Below are positions 1 to 7,930 of a DNA stretch of 11,458 nt, one piece after another. The translations under genes and the position numbers were made by a program. Below the pieces are notes generated by a model. That model was given only the letters and a program-made list of their open reading frames with translations. It searched no databases and was not told the origin of the DNA. The stretch covers positions 1 through 11,458 of the forward strand of contig CACXED010000090.1 of NCBI GenBank assembly GCA_902766575.1, given 5' to 3'. Position 1 is the first letter of the stretch. The number at the start of each line of letters is the position of its first letter. The stretch comes from an uncultured Ruminococcus sp. (lineage in GTDB: Bacteria; Bacillota; Clostridia; Oscillospirales; CAG-272).

Positions 1-13
1 AAAGTCTGACGAC

Positions 14-19
14 AAGGAA
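14..19 (+). promoter_or_regulatory. Ribosome binding site of clpX
   Basis: AAGGAA lies 8 bases before the ATG at 28 and supports that start. The bases before it hold no promoter, so clpX is probably transcribed from further upstream, commonly together with clpP in Firmicutes. That last point is inference. Confidence 0.7.
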
Positions 20-27
20 TATCAAAA

Positions 28-1320
<1,293 letters not shown>

Positions 1321-1348
1321 GCCTCCATGACCGAAAACGAGGAAGAAA

Positions 1349-1945
1349 ATGTACGAGTATGAATCAGCTCAGCCCACAGCCGCGGCTGTCAGCCGTGAGG
1401 AAGTCACGCACTATACTCTCGACAATTTAATACTCATGTTCTTTGTGTTTTCGGTCACGGGATGGGTCTGGGAGGTCATCTACATCGCCTTTACCGAGGG
1501 CGTGGTCGCCAACCGCGGTATGCTTCACGGCCCGTGGCTGCCCATCTACGGCGGAGGAGGAGTGCTGATACTGCTTCTGCTCGGACGCTTCAAGCAGCAC
1601 CCGGCGATTGTTTTCGTCCTCGCGACGCTGCTCTGCGGCACGATGGAGTACATGACCGGAATTGCCGTCGAGTTCTTCTTCAGATGCCGCTGGTGGGACT
1701 ACAGCACAAAGTTCATGAACCTCAACGGTCGTATCTGCCTTGAGGGACTGATGCTTTTCGGCATATCCGGAACGGCGGCGGTCTGCAAGGGAGGCCCGGC
1801 GCTCCAGTCGGCGATAATGCGCATCGACCCGAAAATCCGAAAGGCGCTTCGGATAGCTCTCTGTACCATCTTCATCATCGACCTTGTTTTTTCGCTTATT
1901 TTTCCCAATATGGGCGTAGGCGTTACCTACGCGCTTCTGAAATAG
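1349..1945 (+). CDS. PF06541-type integral membrane protein (putative ABC-transporter type IV)
   Basis: This is a 198-residue multi-pass membrane protein of unknown molecular role. Hydrophobic segments are visible at about 26-48, 63-80, 86-108, 131-148 and 166-185. The charged N-terminus of about 24 residues has no signal peptide. The family pattern is recognisable: GWVWE early (38-42), NRGMLHGPW with PIYG (about 55-67), an ME pair in the third segment, WWDYS (115-119), and LNGRICLEG (124-132). Pfam names the family as a putative ABC-transporter type IV, but no ATPase partner is nearby and transport is unproven. GAGGA (1339-1343) is 5 bases before the ATG. The gene follows clpX closely and ends before a strong hairpin terminator, so it is probably the last gene of a clpX transcript. 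A membrane quality-control link is only a guess from this position. Confidence 0.82.
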   Translation: MYEYESAQPTAAAVSREEVTHYTLDNLILMFFVFSVTGWVWEVIYIAFTEGVVANRGMLHGPWLPIYGGGGVLILLLLGRFKQHPAIVFVLATLLCGTMEYMTGIAVEFFFRCRWWDYSTKFMNLNGRICLEGLMLFGISGTAAVCKGGPALQSAIMRIDPKIRKALRIALCTIFIIDLVFSLIFPNMGVGVTYALLK

Positions 1946-2004
1946 CGGACGCGGAACCGTCGCTCCGCTTTCAAAACGGCGCGGACAATACTCGGATCAG
2001 AATC

Positions 2005-2041
2005 AGCACTGCCCGCACGGGCGGTGCTTTGCTTTTATTTT
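2005..2041 (+). terminator. Rho-independent terminator after the PF06541 gene
   Basis: Bases 2005-2014 pair with 2019-2028 (AGCACTGCCC with GGGCGGTGCT, one G-U pair) around a GCAC loop. The T-rich run TTTGCTTTTATTTT follows. It should end the clpX transcript, but it lies only about 20 bases before the next gene's start, with no clear promoter between. Confidence 0.85.
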
Positions 2042-2045
2042 ACCG

Positions 2046-2053
2046 AAAGGAGA
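2046..2053 (+). promoter_or_regulatory. Ribosome binding site of the GDPD-like gene
   Basis: AAAGGAGA lies 7 bases before the ATG at 2061. It sits immediately after the U-tract of the preceding terminator, so terminator and translation initiation signals are almost contiguous. Confidence 0.75.
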
Positions 2054-2060
2054 AATTTTT

Positions 2061-3203
2061 ATGTCAGAAAACGCAATAACGGCAGGCGGCGGCATCGAGC
2101 GGCTCGATCTGCCGGATATCATGAAGCCGACCCGCTCGGCTAACTTCACTACAAAGCTCGAAAACTGGAGCTGCGGAGATATTATCATCGTCCGCGCCGT
2201 TGCCGAAAACCTGACCGGAGAGTTCGGAAAATGCTTTGTCGGCGTCCGATTCTACATCGGCGACCGGGAGCTGAAAAACCGCTCCGGCAATCCTCGCGAC
2301 GGTCAGTGCCAGTTCTACGAGCGCCATGTCCGCGAGTATGTTTTCCGCTTCATAATCCCCGACAGCGTGACCCGCGCGGAGCTTTTCGTCGAGTCGGCCG
2401 CCGACGCCGAGATCGTCATTCACCAGCTTCAGGTCTACACCGTCCCGAACAGTTTCCGCGGAGTCAGGAACGGCGGAGTGAAGTTCACCGCGCATCTCGG
2501 AATGTCGGGCTACGCGCCGAAAAACACGCTCGCGGCATTCACGCTCGCCGCCGACGCCGGGTACACCGAGTGCGTCGTGAATACAAATCTCACTGCCGAT
2601 GGAAGATTCGTCGCGCTCCACGACGATACTATCGACGCCACATCGGACGGCAGCGGCGCGATCCGCTCGCTGACCCTCGAGCAGGCGAGAAGATACGACT
2701 ACGACGGCTGGTTCGACCCGGTCTACCGCGGAGAACAGCTCCCGCTCCTCGACGACGTGCTTCGGCTGATGAGCCGCTGCGGTATGCGCCCGGTGATCCG
2801 GCTCGGCAATTTCGGCACAGATCAGGAGATCTACAATTCGCTCTGGGATATGATACGCCGTCACGGGCTTTCGGGACGCTGCACCGTCAAGGGCTTCGGC
2901 AGAAAGGGGCTCGAGTGCATGGCGCGCGCCGCCGGAAAGGGGCTTCGCTACGGCTACTGCTGCGGGCATCAGATGCCGGTCGAGCTTGACGATCTCATGT
3001 TCATAAAGGAGCTCGGCAGCGACGTCTATCTCGACGCCTGCGGACGCTTCCTCGACGAGCGCACGGTATTCGCGGCGCTCTCGCGGGATATTCCGGTAGA
3101 GGCGTGGATAATCAACGACTTTGAAAAGCTCGTCAGATTCTCCGACATGGGCGTGCGGGGCTTCACGACCGACTACTTCCCGATGGAGGGCTGTATGTTC
3201 TGA
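2061..3203 (+). CDS. Glycerophosphodiester phosphodiesterase-like protein with degenerate metal site
   Basis: The 380-residue protein has two parts. Residues about 25-128 look beta-rich, perhaps a binding beta-sandwich (inference). Residues about 140-376 follow the GDPD TIM-barrel order: AHLG (144-147) for AHRG, PKNT (153-156) for PENT, LTADG (177-181), LHDD (186-189), and a C-terminal W349 with a GVRGFTTDYFP stretch (364-374). GDPD enzymes hydrolyse glycerophosphodiesters using two His and acidic metal ligands. Both His are present (H145, H187). The PENT Glu is K154, the Glu and Asp of the ExD motif align with V172 and N174, the Glu of the next strand aligns with R247, and the phosphate-binding Arg is L146. 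Metal-dependent hydrolysis therefore seems unlikely, and the domain may bind rather than cleave. There is no signal peptide or membrane segment, so it is probably cytoplasmic. The alignment was done by eye. Confidence 0.8.
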   Translation: MSENAITAGGGIERLDLPDIMKPTRSANFTTKLENWSCGDIIIVRAVAENLTGEFGKCFVGVRFYIGDRELKNRSGNPRDGQCQFYERHVREYVFRFIIPDSVTRAELFVESAADAEIVIHQLQVYTVPNSFRGVRNGGVKFTAHLGMSGYAPKNTLAAFTLAADAGYTECVVNTNLTADGRFVALHDDTIDATSDGSGAIRSLTLEQARRYDYDGWFDPVYRGEQLPLLDDVLRLMSRCGMRPVIRLGNFGTDQEIYNSLWDMIRRHGLSGRCTVKGFGRKGLECMARAAGKGLRYGYCCGHQMPVELDDLMFIKELGSDVYLDACGRFLDERTVFAALSRDIPVEAWIINDFEKLVRFSDMGVRGFTTDYFPMEGCMF

Positions 3204-3205
3204 TA

Positions 3206-3240
3206 AAAACGGACGGGATCATTCTCCCGTCCGTTTTCTT
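3206..3240. terminator. Bidirectional terminator between convergent genes
   Basis: A perfect 13-bp stem (3206-3218 with 3225-3237, core ACGGACGGGA) encloses a 6-base loop. It has T-runs on both sides: TTTTCTT on + and TTTTT on the complementary strand. It lies between the GDPD-like gene stop (3203) and the convergent hydrolase stop (3239-3241), so one hairpin can serve both transcripts. Confidence 0.88.
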
Positions 3241-4321
3241 ATTGAAGATCGGCTCTGACAGCTCCCGGGATCAGATTCCTCATCGGCTGATTCGGCGAGT
3301 TCAGAACCTGCTGCGCGTGGAACAGCGTAAAATCGTGCTTAAGGTCGCAGGCGAGGTAAGCTCCCGCCGCTCCGCCCCAGCCGAAGTCGGTGCTCTCCGA
3401 GCCGTCGAGCCTACAGCGCAGTCCGAGCCCGTAGCCATAGCCGTACTGTGTCAGCGGGTAGTACTTTATCCGCTTTTCGTCGAGCTGATTCTTCGTCATC
3501 ATTTCAAGCGTCGAGGGCTTGAGGAAAAGCCCGGTTCGCCATCCCTCGAGGAATTTCATGTAATCGTCGACGCTCGTGACGCAGCCCGCTCCGCCGCTCT
3601 CGTACTCGCTGCCGATGCAGAAGCCGTTGCCGCCGCCGATCGGCTTGTAGGTCTTAGCCGCAGAATCGTAGCTGTACTGCTCGGCGAGCTCTGAGCGCTC
3701 GGCTTCGGTCGCGAGGAAAGTGGAATTTTCCATTCCGGCGGGCTCGAAGATATTCTTTTTCACATATTCGCCGAAACGCTCGCCCGAGATCACCTCGACC
3801 AGCGCGGCGATAACGTCGTGGCAGAGACTGTAGTTATAGCGCTCGCCCGGGTCGAACGCCAGCGGATCGCGCGCGAGGTATTTCATGACCTCGCGGGTCG
3901 GGCAGCGTCCGCCGGTCTCGCTGCGCGCGGCGCGAAGATTCTCGCTCCAGAGGTCGTAGGTCAGTCCCGCAGACATCGTGAACAGGTCGCGTATCGTGAT
4001 TTCGCGCTTCGCAGGTCTGACCTCGCCGCCCTCGCGGACATTCATTGCGGAAAATTCCGGCAGATAGTCGCTAAGCTTATCTTCGAGCCCGAGCTTTCCG
4101 CGCTCCCAGAGCTGCATAGCCGCGGTGACGGTTATCGGCTTTGAGCAGGAGTAGACGTTATAGCGCTCGCGTCCGTTTATCGGCTTGGTTTTCGCCGCGT
4201 CGGAATAGCCCTCCATTCGGCGGTAGATCTCCTCGCCGTGAAGCCGCACGGATATGTCTATCGACGGCACTCCCATAGCGACAAATTCGTCGATGAGCGC
4301 GTCGAGTTTCTTTAATTTCAT
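3239..4321 (-). CDS. Serine hydrolase of the beta-lactamase class C / esterase family
   Basis: This 360-residue protein has the PF00144 serine hydrolase fold shared by class C beta-lactamases, DD-peptidases and EstB-type esterases. The nucleophile motif SxxK is SCSK (58-61). The second motif region reads YNYSLCHD (162-169), where family members usually have Y-S-N, so Y164 is kept but Leu166 replaces Asn. The third motif is WGG (315-317) within FGWGGAAG, in the place of KTG and as in EstB-type esterases. There is no signal peptide, so a periplasm-like beta-lactamase or cell-wall peptidase role is less likely than a cytoplasmic esterase or peptidase. The substrate cannot be told from sequence. 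The start at 4321 is fixed by AGGAGG (4330-4335) 8 bases upstream and by a strong promoter. The gene is monocistronic, between two terminators. Confidence 0.9.
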   Translation of the reverse strand: MKLKKLDALIDEFVAMGVPSIDISVRLHGEEIYRRMEGYSDAAKTKPINGRERYNVYSCSKPITVTAAMQLWERGKLGLEDKLSDYLPEFSAMNVREGGEVRPAKREITIRDLFTMSAGLTYDLWSENLRAARSETGGRCPTREVMKYLARDPLAFDPGERYNYSLCHDVIAALVEVISGERFGEYVKKNIFEPAGMENSTFLATEAERSELAEQYSYDSAAKTYKPIGGGNGFCIGSEYESGGAGCVTSVDDYMKFLEGWRTGLFLKPSTLEMMTKNQLDEKRIKYYPLTQYGYGYGLGLRCRLDGSESTDFGWGGAAGAYLACDLKHDFTLFHAQQVLNSPNQPMRNLIPGAVRADLQ

Positions 4322-4329
4322 CGGTTTTG

Positions 4330-4335
4330 CCTCCT
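4330..4335 (-). promoter_or_regulatory. Ribosome binding site of the serine hydrolase gene
   Basis: AGGAGG on the minus strand, 8 bases before the ATG, is a near-perfect Shine-Dalgarno sequence and decides the start. Confidence 0.85.
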
Positions 4336-4337
4336 GA

Positions 4338-4353
4338 AGCAGAATATTCTGCT
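4338..4353. promoter_or_regulatory. Perfect 16-bp palindrome, candidate operator
   Basis: AGCAGAATATTCTGCT is a perfect inverted repeat without spacer. It lies between the -10 box (4363-4368) and the ribosome binding site (4330-4335) of the serine hydrolase gene, just downstream of the expected transcription start. A dimeric repressor bound here could block the gene. It could also form a small 5' UTR hairpin. No adjacent regulator gene is present and I cannot assign a known family. Confidence 0.5.
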
Positions 4354-4362
4354 GTCTGCACT

Positions 4363-4391
4363 ATTATATCACGGTGATGACTGCAAGTCAA
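4363..4391 (-). promoter_or_regulatory. Promoter of the serine hydrolase gene
   Basis: Read on the minus strand, the -35 is TTGACT (4386-4391), followed by a 17-base spacer and the -10 TATAAT (4363-4368). A TGA directly before the -10 makes it extended. It matches the vegetative sigma-A consensus at 11 of 12 positions, so strong basal transcription is expected unless repressed. Confidence 0.88.
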
Positions 4392-4394
4392 GAG

Positions 4395-4424
4395 GAAAAG
4401 AAAAAGTCTTACCGAAGTAAGACT
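4395..4424 (-). terminator. Terminator of tRNA-Gly with a UUCG tetraloop
   Basis: On the minus strand AGTCTTAC and GTAAGACT (4417-4424 with 4405-4412) form an 8-bp stem closed by a C(UUCG)G tetraloop. TTTTTCTTTT follows. It begins 6 bases after the tRNA 3' CCA and ends just before the -35 box of the serine hydrolase gene. Confidence 0.88.
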
Positions 4425-4430
4425 CTTAAC

Positions 4431-4504
<74 letters not shown>

Positions 4505-4522
4505 ATTCTCGACTGCTTGAAT

Positions 4523-4551
4523 ATTATATCACAAACCTGAGTGTTTGTCAA
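4523..4551 (-). promoter_or_regulatory. Promoter of tRNA-Gly
   Basis: On the minus strand, TTGACA (4546-4551), a 17-base spacer and TATAAT (4523-4528) form a fully consensus sigma-A promoter, with TGA before the -10. The -10 ends 18 bases before the mature tRNA 5' end, leaving a short leader. Confidence 0.93.
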
Positions 4552-4570
4552 GGGGTTTTCAAAAAAAAAC

Positions 4571-4599
4571 TTGAATTTTTCGAAAAAATGTGCTATCAT
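4571..4599 (+). promoter_or_regulatory. Promoter of the radical SAM gene
   Basis: TTGAAT (4571-4576), a 17-base spacer and TATCAT (4594-4599) preceded by TGC form an extended -10 promoter. Its -35 lies 19 bases from that of the divergent tRNA-Gly promoter, so the two are back to back. Confidence 0.75.
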
Positions 4600-4614
4600 T
4601 TATATATCAAACGT

Positions 4615-4621
4615 AAAGGAG
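4615..4621 (+). promoter_or_regulatory. Ribosome binding site of the radical SAM gene
   Basis: AAAGGAG lies 7 bases before the ATG at 4629 and fixes that start. Just upstream is the TATCAT promoter, leaving a 5' UTR of about 20 bases. Confidence 0.8.
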
Positions 4622-4628
4622 CCGCGCC

Positions 4629-5597
4629 ATGCCTACTCAGACCGATACAAATCCCTTTCCCTACAGCGATTCCAACAAGCGCTACCACACCTTTGACTAC
4701 TTCACCCGGCACAAATTCGGCGGAAAATGCGCCAAGCTCCCGGTCGACGGCGGCTTCACCTGCCCGAACCGCGACGGCAAGGTCGGATACGGCGGCTGCA
4801 TCTACTGCTCGGAGCGCGGCTCGGGCGATTCCTGCTGCTCAGCGTCAACTCCGATCGGAGAGCAGCTCGACGCTCAGCTCGCCGCTCTGAGCCGGAAATG
4901 GCAGAACCCGCTCGGCATAGCCTACTTTCAGGCGTTCACGAACACCTACGCGCCGCTGCCTATACTGCGCGAAAAATTTGAAGCCGCGCTCGGACGCGAG
5001 AATATCGTCGGGCTCAGCATCGCGACGCGAGCCGACTGCCTGCCGCCCGAGGTCTGCGATTATCTCGCCGAACTCGCCGAGCGCACCTTTCTGACTGTCG
5101 AGCTCGGGTTGCAGACGATACACGACTCGACCGCGCGGTTCATCAACCGCGGACACGACTTTGCCGCATTTTTAGACGGCTATCTGCGTCTGCGCTCGGC
5201 TTCGGAGAAGATAAACGTCTGCGTACACCTGATCGACGGGCTGCCCGGCGAGGACGCGGAGATGATGCTCGACTCGGCGCGCGAGGTCGCAAGGCTGAAG
5301 CCGGAGCAGCTTAAGCTCCATCTGCTGCACGTCATCGAGGGAACGCGGCTCTGCGAGCTCTGGCGCGCGGGCGCGTTCGAGTGCCTGACGCTCGACGAAT
5401 ACGCCGATATCGTCGTCAGGCAGCTCGAGCTCATCCCGCCCGAGACCGTGATAGGCAGAGTCACCGGAGACGGACTTGCCGACTCGCTCGCCGCGCCGCT
5501 CTGGAGCAGAAAAAAGCTCGTCGTTATGAACACAATCGACAAACTGATGTTCGAAAGAAACACCTTTCAGGGCAGATTGACAGCCCAAAATGCCTGA
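4629..5597 (+). CDS. Radical SAM protein of the YhcC / TIGR01212 family
   Basis: This 322-residue enzyme belongs to the radical SAM superfamily, which uses a [4Fe-4S] cluster to cleave S-adenosylmethionine. The cluster Cys are C45, C57 and C60 in the C-X11-C-X2-C arrangement typical of YhcC-type proteins rather than the common CX3CX2C. The flanking TCPNRDG and GYGGCIYC are family hallmarks. Further family-like stretches are FQAFTNTYAP (100-109), TRAD (133-136), VELGLQT (157-163), NRGHD (173-177), HLIDGLPGE (200-208) and LLHVIEGT (232-239). The length matches the family (about 310-320). The reaction and substrate are not established. Sequence similarity to the Elp3 radical SAM core has led to suggestions of an RNA-related role, but nothing here proves it. 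It has its own promoter and stands alone. Confidence 0.92.
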   Translation: MPTQTDTNPFPYSDSNKRYHTFDYFTRHKFGGKCAKLPVDGGFTCPNRDGKVGYGGCIYCSERGSGDSCCSASTPIGEQLDAQLAALSRKWQNPLGIAYFQAFTNTYAPLPILREKFEAALGRENIVGLSIATRADCLPPEVCDYLAELAERTFLTVELGLQTIHDSTARFINRGHDFAAFLDGYLRLRSASEKINVCVHLIDGLPGEDAEMMLDSAREVARLKPEQLKLHLLHVIEGTRLCELWRAGAFECLTLDEYADIVVRQLELIPPETVIGRVTGDGLADSLAAPLWSRKKLVVMNTIDKLMFERNTFQGRLTAQNA

Positions 5598-5689
5598 AAA
5601 ATCGCCTTTTCGGCACGTTTTTGTAAACTATGTACAAATCTCGGGCTGTTATTTTTACGCTCGCGTGTACAGTTTTTTTACACAGCCTA

Positions 5690-5718
5690 TTGCAAATCGC
5701 TTCATTTTGGTGTATAAT
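5690..5718 (+). promoter_or_regulatory. Promoter of the EF-G-like gene
   Basis: TTGCAA (5690-5695), a 17-base spacer and TATAAT (5713-5718) make a good sigma-A promoter. Transcription would start near 5725 and give a leader of about 110 bases. A weaker second option is TTGATA (5754-5759) with TATAAA (5775-5780), but its 15-base spacing is short. Confidence 0.8.
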
Positions 5719-5820
5719 AGTCATCAGAGGCAATAATCGGATTTGATAATTTATTGATATACTACAAACTTTCATATAAATTTATTGATTCGCATCTGCG
5801 CTTCTTCCACCAAAACATGA

Positions 5821-5827
5821 AAAGGAG
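5821..5827 (+). promoter_or_regulatory. Ribosome binding site of the EF-G-like gene
   Basis: AAAGGAG lies 9 bases before the ATG at 5837 and supports that start. Confidence 0.75.
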
Positions 5828-5836
5828 CTATTTACA

Positions 5837-7912
5837 ATGGACAAGATCACAACCAAAAGTATCCGCAACGTATGCCTGATGGGTCACGGAGCAACCGGAA
5901 AAACCTCTCTTTGTGAAGCTATGCTTTACCTCGCAAAAGCAAGCGACCGTCTGGGCAGAACTCCTGAGGGAAATACCGTCAGCGATTTCGATTCCGAGGA
6001 AATCAGACGCGGCTTCTCGCTCTCGACCACCGTCGAGCCTTTTATGTGGAAGGACAGCAAGATCAACATTATCGACACTCCCGGATACCTCGACTTCCGC
6101 GGAGAGGTGCTCGAGGGTATCCGCGTCGCCGACTCGGCGCTCATCGTCGTCGACGGCAGAAACGGCATTGAAGTAGGAACCGAGCTCGCATGGGACTGCG
6201 CCGTCGAGGAGGGCATCCCGAGAGCCTTCTTCATCAACCGCTTTGACGACGGAGAGGCGCGCTTCAAGCGTGTATTCGACTCGCTGCGCGAGCGCTTCGG
6301 AGTCGCGGTCTGCCCGATACTTATCCCGATGATCGAGGGCGACAAGGTCATCGGCTTCCTCAATCTCATCGACATGAAGTCCGAGGTCTACGACAAGAAC
6401 GGCGCTAATATGGAGTCCGAAATTCCCGAGGAGTTCAAGGCTATCGCCGAGGAATACCGCAATATGCTCTACGAGTCGATCGCCGAGACCAGCGAGGAGC
6501 TTATGGAAAAGTTCTTTGCCGGAGAGATCATCACCTACAACGAGGCTATCAACGCCGTACACGACGGCATTATCAGCGGCGCTATCGTGCCGGTATTCTG
6601 CGGCTCCGCGACCCGTCTCTGGGGAGTTACCGAGGTCATGGACACTATCGCTAACTCCTTCCCGCGTCCCACCGCGCGCAAGGTCGAGAAAATCGTCACT
6701 CCCGACGGCGACGGCACAGCTCCCATCGAGCCGGACGGCGAAACCTCGATATTCGTTTTCAAGACGGTCGCCGATCCCTTCGTCGGAAAGATGTCCTACT
6801 TCAAGGTCATGAACGGCAGCCTCAAGCGCGATATGACTCTCCGCAACACCCGCACCGGCGGCACCGAGAAGATGTCGCACATCTACACCGTCTGCGGTAA
6901 GAAGCAGACCGAGGTCGATTCGCTCTGCTGCGGCGATATCGGTATGACCGCAAAGCTCGCAAACGTCAACACCAACGACACGCTCACCGCGTCGGCAAAG
7001 GATATCGTCTACAAGGGCATCGAGTTCCCCGAGCCTTTCCTGACTCAGGCTATCCGTCCCCTCGCAAAGGGCGACGAGGACAAGATCTCGTCGGGCATCG
7101 CAAAGCTCCTTGAAGAGGATCTCACGACCCGCTACGAGAACGACTCCGAGACCAAGCAGCTGCTCATCTCGGGTATCGGCGACATACACCTCGATGTGCT
7201 GATCGCCAAGCTCAAGAACCGCTTCGGAACGTCGGTCGTCCTCGAAAAGCCGAAGATCGCTTACCGCGAGACCATCAAGAAAACCGTCGAGGCTGAGGGC
7301 AAGCACAAGAAGCAGTCGGGCGGTCACGGTCAGTACGGTCACGTCCGCATCCGCTTCTCGCCGAGCGAGAACGAGGGTCTGACCTTCACCGAGAGCGTCG
7401 TCGGCGGCGCGGTTCCCAAGAGCTTCTTCCCGGCGGTCGAAAAGGGACTTCAGGAGGCTATGCAGAAGGGCGTGCTCGCCGGATATCCGGTCGTGAACCT
7501 CGCGGCTGACCTCTACGACGGCTCGTATCACGACGTCGACTCCTCCGAAATGTCCTTCAAGATGGCGGCAAGCCTCGCCTACAAGGACGGTCTCCCGAGA
7601 GCTAATCCCGTGCTGCTCGAGCCGGTCGGTTCGCTGCTCTGCACCGTTCCGGACGACTATGTCGGAGACGTGCTCAGCGACATCAACAAGCGCCGCGGCA
7701 GAGTCCTCGGCATGGAAGCCGTCCACGGACGCAAGGGCTACACCTGCGTTCAGGCTGAAGCTCCGAAGGCTGAGATGGCCGACTACCCGATCGCTCTGCG
7801 CGCTATGACGCAGGGACGCGGAGTATTCACCTTCCGCTTTGAGCGCTACGAGGAGGTTCCGGCTAACGTCGCGCAGAAGATAATCGACGAGGCCAAGAAG
7901 GAACAGGGCTGA
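5837..7912 (+). CDS. Elongation factor G-like translational GTPase (EF-G2-type paralogue)
   Basis: The 691-residue protein has all five EF-G domains. Domain I is a GTPase with altered motifs: P-loop GHGATGKT (16-23) where EF-G has AHIDAGKT, RGFSL (58-62) in switch I for RGITI, DTPGYLDF (80-87) for DTPGHVDF, and NRFD (134-137) for NKMD. The catalytic His of the G3 motif is thus Tyr84. Domain IV is well kept, with SGGHGQYGHV near 494-503 and the tip stretch HDVDSSEM near 565-572. Domain V contains PVLLEP and DDYVGD. EF-G moves tRNA and mRNA through the ribosome. EF-G2-type paralogues with such G-motif changes are known, but their role is uncertain and their GTPase is often slow. I therefore do not call this the main fusA, which is usually beside the rpsL/rpsG/tuf genes. 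It has its own promoter, is followed by a terminator, and is monocistronic. Confidence 0.88.
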   Translation: MDKITTKSIRNVCLMGHGATGKTSLCEAMLYLAKASDRLGRTPEGNTVSDFDSEEIRRGFSLSTTVEPFMWKDSKINIIDTPGYLDFRGEVLEGIRVADSALIVVDGRNGIEVGTELAWDCAVEEGIPRAFFINRFDDGEARFKRVFDSLRERFGVAVCPILIPMIEGDKVIGFLNLIDMKSEVYDKNGANMESEIPEEFKAIAEEYRNMLYESIAETSEELMEKFFAGEIITYNEAINAVHDGIISGAIVPVFCGSATRLWGVTEVMDTIANSFPRPTARKVEKIVTPDGDGTAPIEPDGETSIFVFKTVADPFVGKMSYFKVMNGSLKRDMTLRNTRTGGTEKMSHIYTVCGKKQTEVDSLCCGDIGMTAKLANVNTNDTLTASAKDIVYKGIEFPEPFLTQAIRPLAKGDEDKISSGIAKLLEEDLTTRYENDSETKQLLISGIGDIHLDVLIAKLKNRFGTSVVLEKPKIAYRETIKKTVEAEGKHKKQSGGHGQYGHVRIRFSPSENEGLTFTESVVGGAVPKSFFPAVEKGLQEAMQKGVLAGYPVVNLAADLYDGSYHDVDSSEMSFKMAASLAYKDGLPRANPVLLEPVGSLLCTVPDDYVGDVLSDINKRRGRVLGMEAVHGRKGYTCVQAEAPKAEMADYPIALRAMTQGRGVFTFRFERYEEVPANVAQKIIDEAKKEQG

Positions 7913-7930
7913 TAATTCCATATGATTCCA

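Larger units (their letters stand above)
5598..5836 (+). promoter_or_regulatory. AT-rich regulatory gap upstream of the EF-G-like gene
   Basis: This 239-base gap has no gene I can support. It holds a TTTGTA/TACAAA inverted repeat (5620-5638), a GTGTA/TACAC inverted repeat (5665-5683), the promoter at 5690-5718, an 11-base direct repeat AATTTATTGAT (5748-5758 and 5779-5789) and the ribosome binding site. No strong terminator for the radical SAM gene is visible. Confidence 0.55.

Noticed and set aside
1327..1362. Mini-frame of 11 codons between clpX and the PF06541 gene
   Set aside because: It is too short, has no ribosome binding site of its own, and overlaps the next start. Nothing supports translation.
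2064..2989. Long frames on both strands overlapping the GDPD-like gene
   Set aside because: They give low-complexity, Arg- or Ala/Val-rich translations without family features, and the 2061 frame has the ribosome binding site and barrel motifs.
5593..5622. Possible terminator after the radical SAM gene
   Set aside because: CC-GAAAA pairs with TTTTCGG only with a bulge, and the T-run is separated from the stem by CACG. It is too weak to call.
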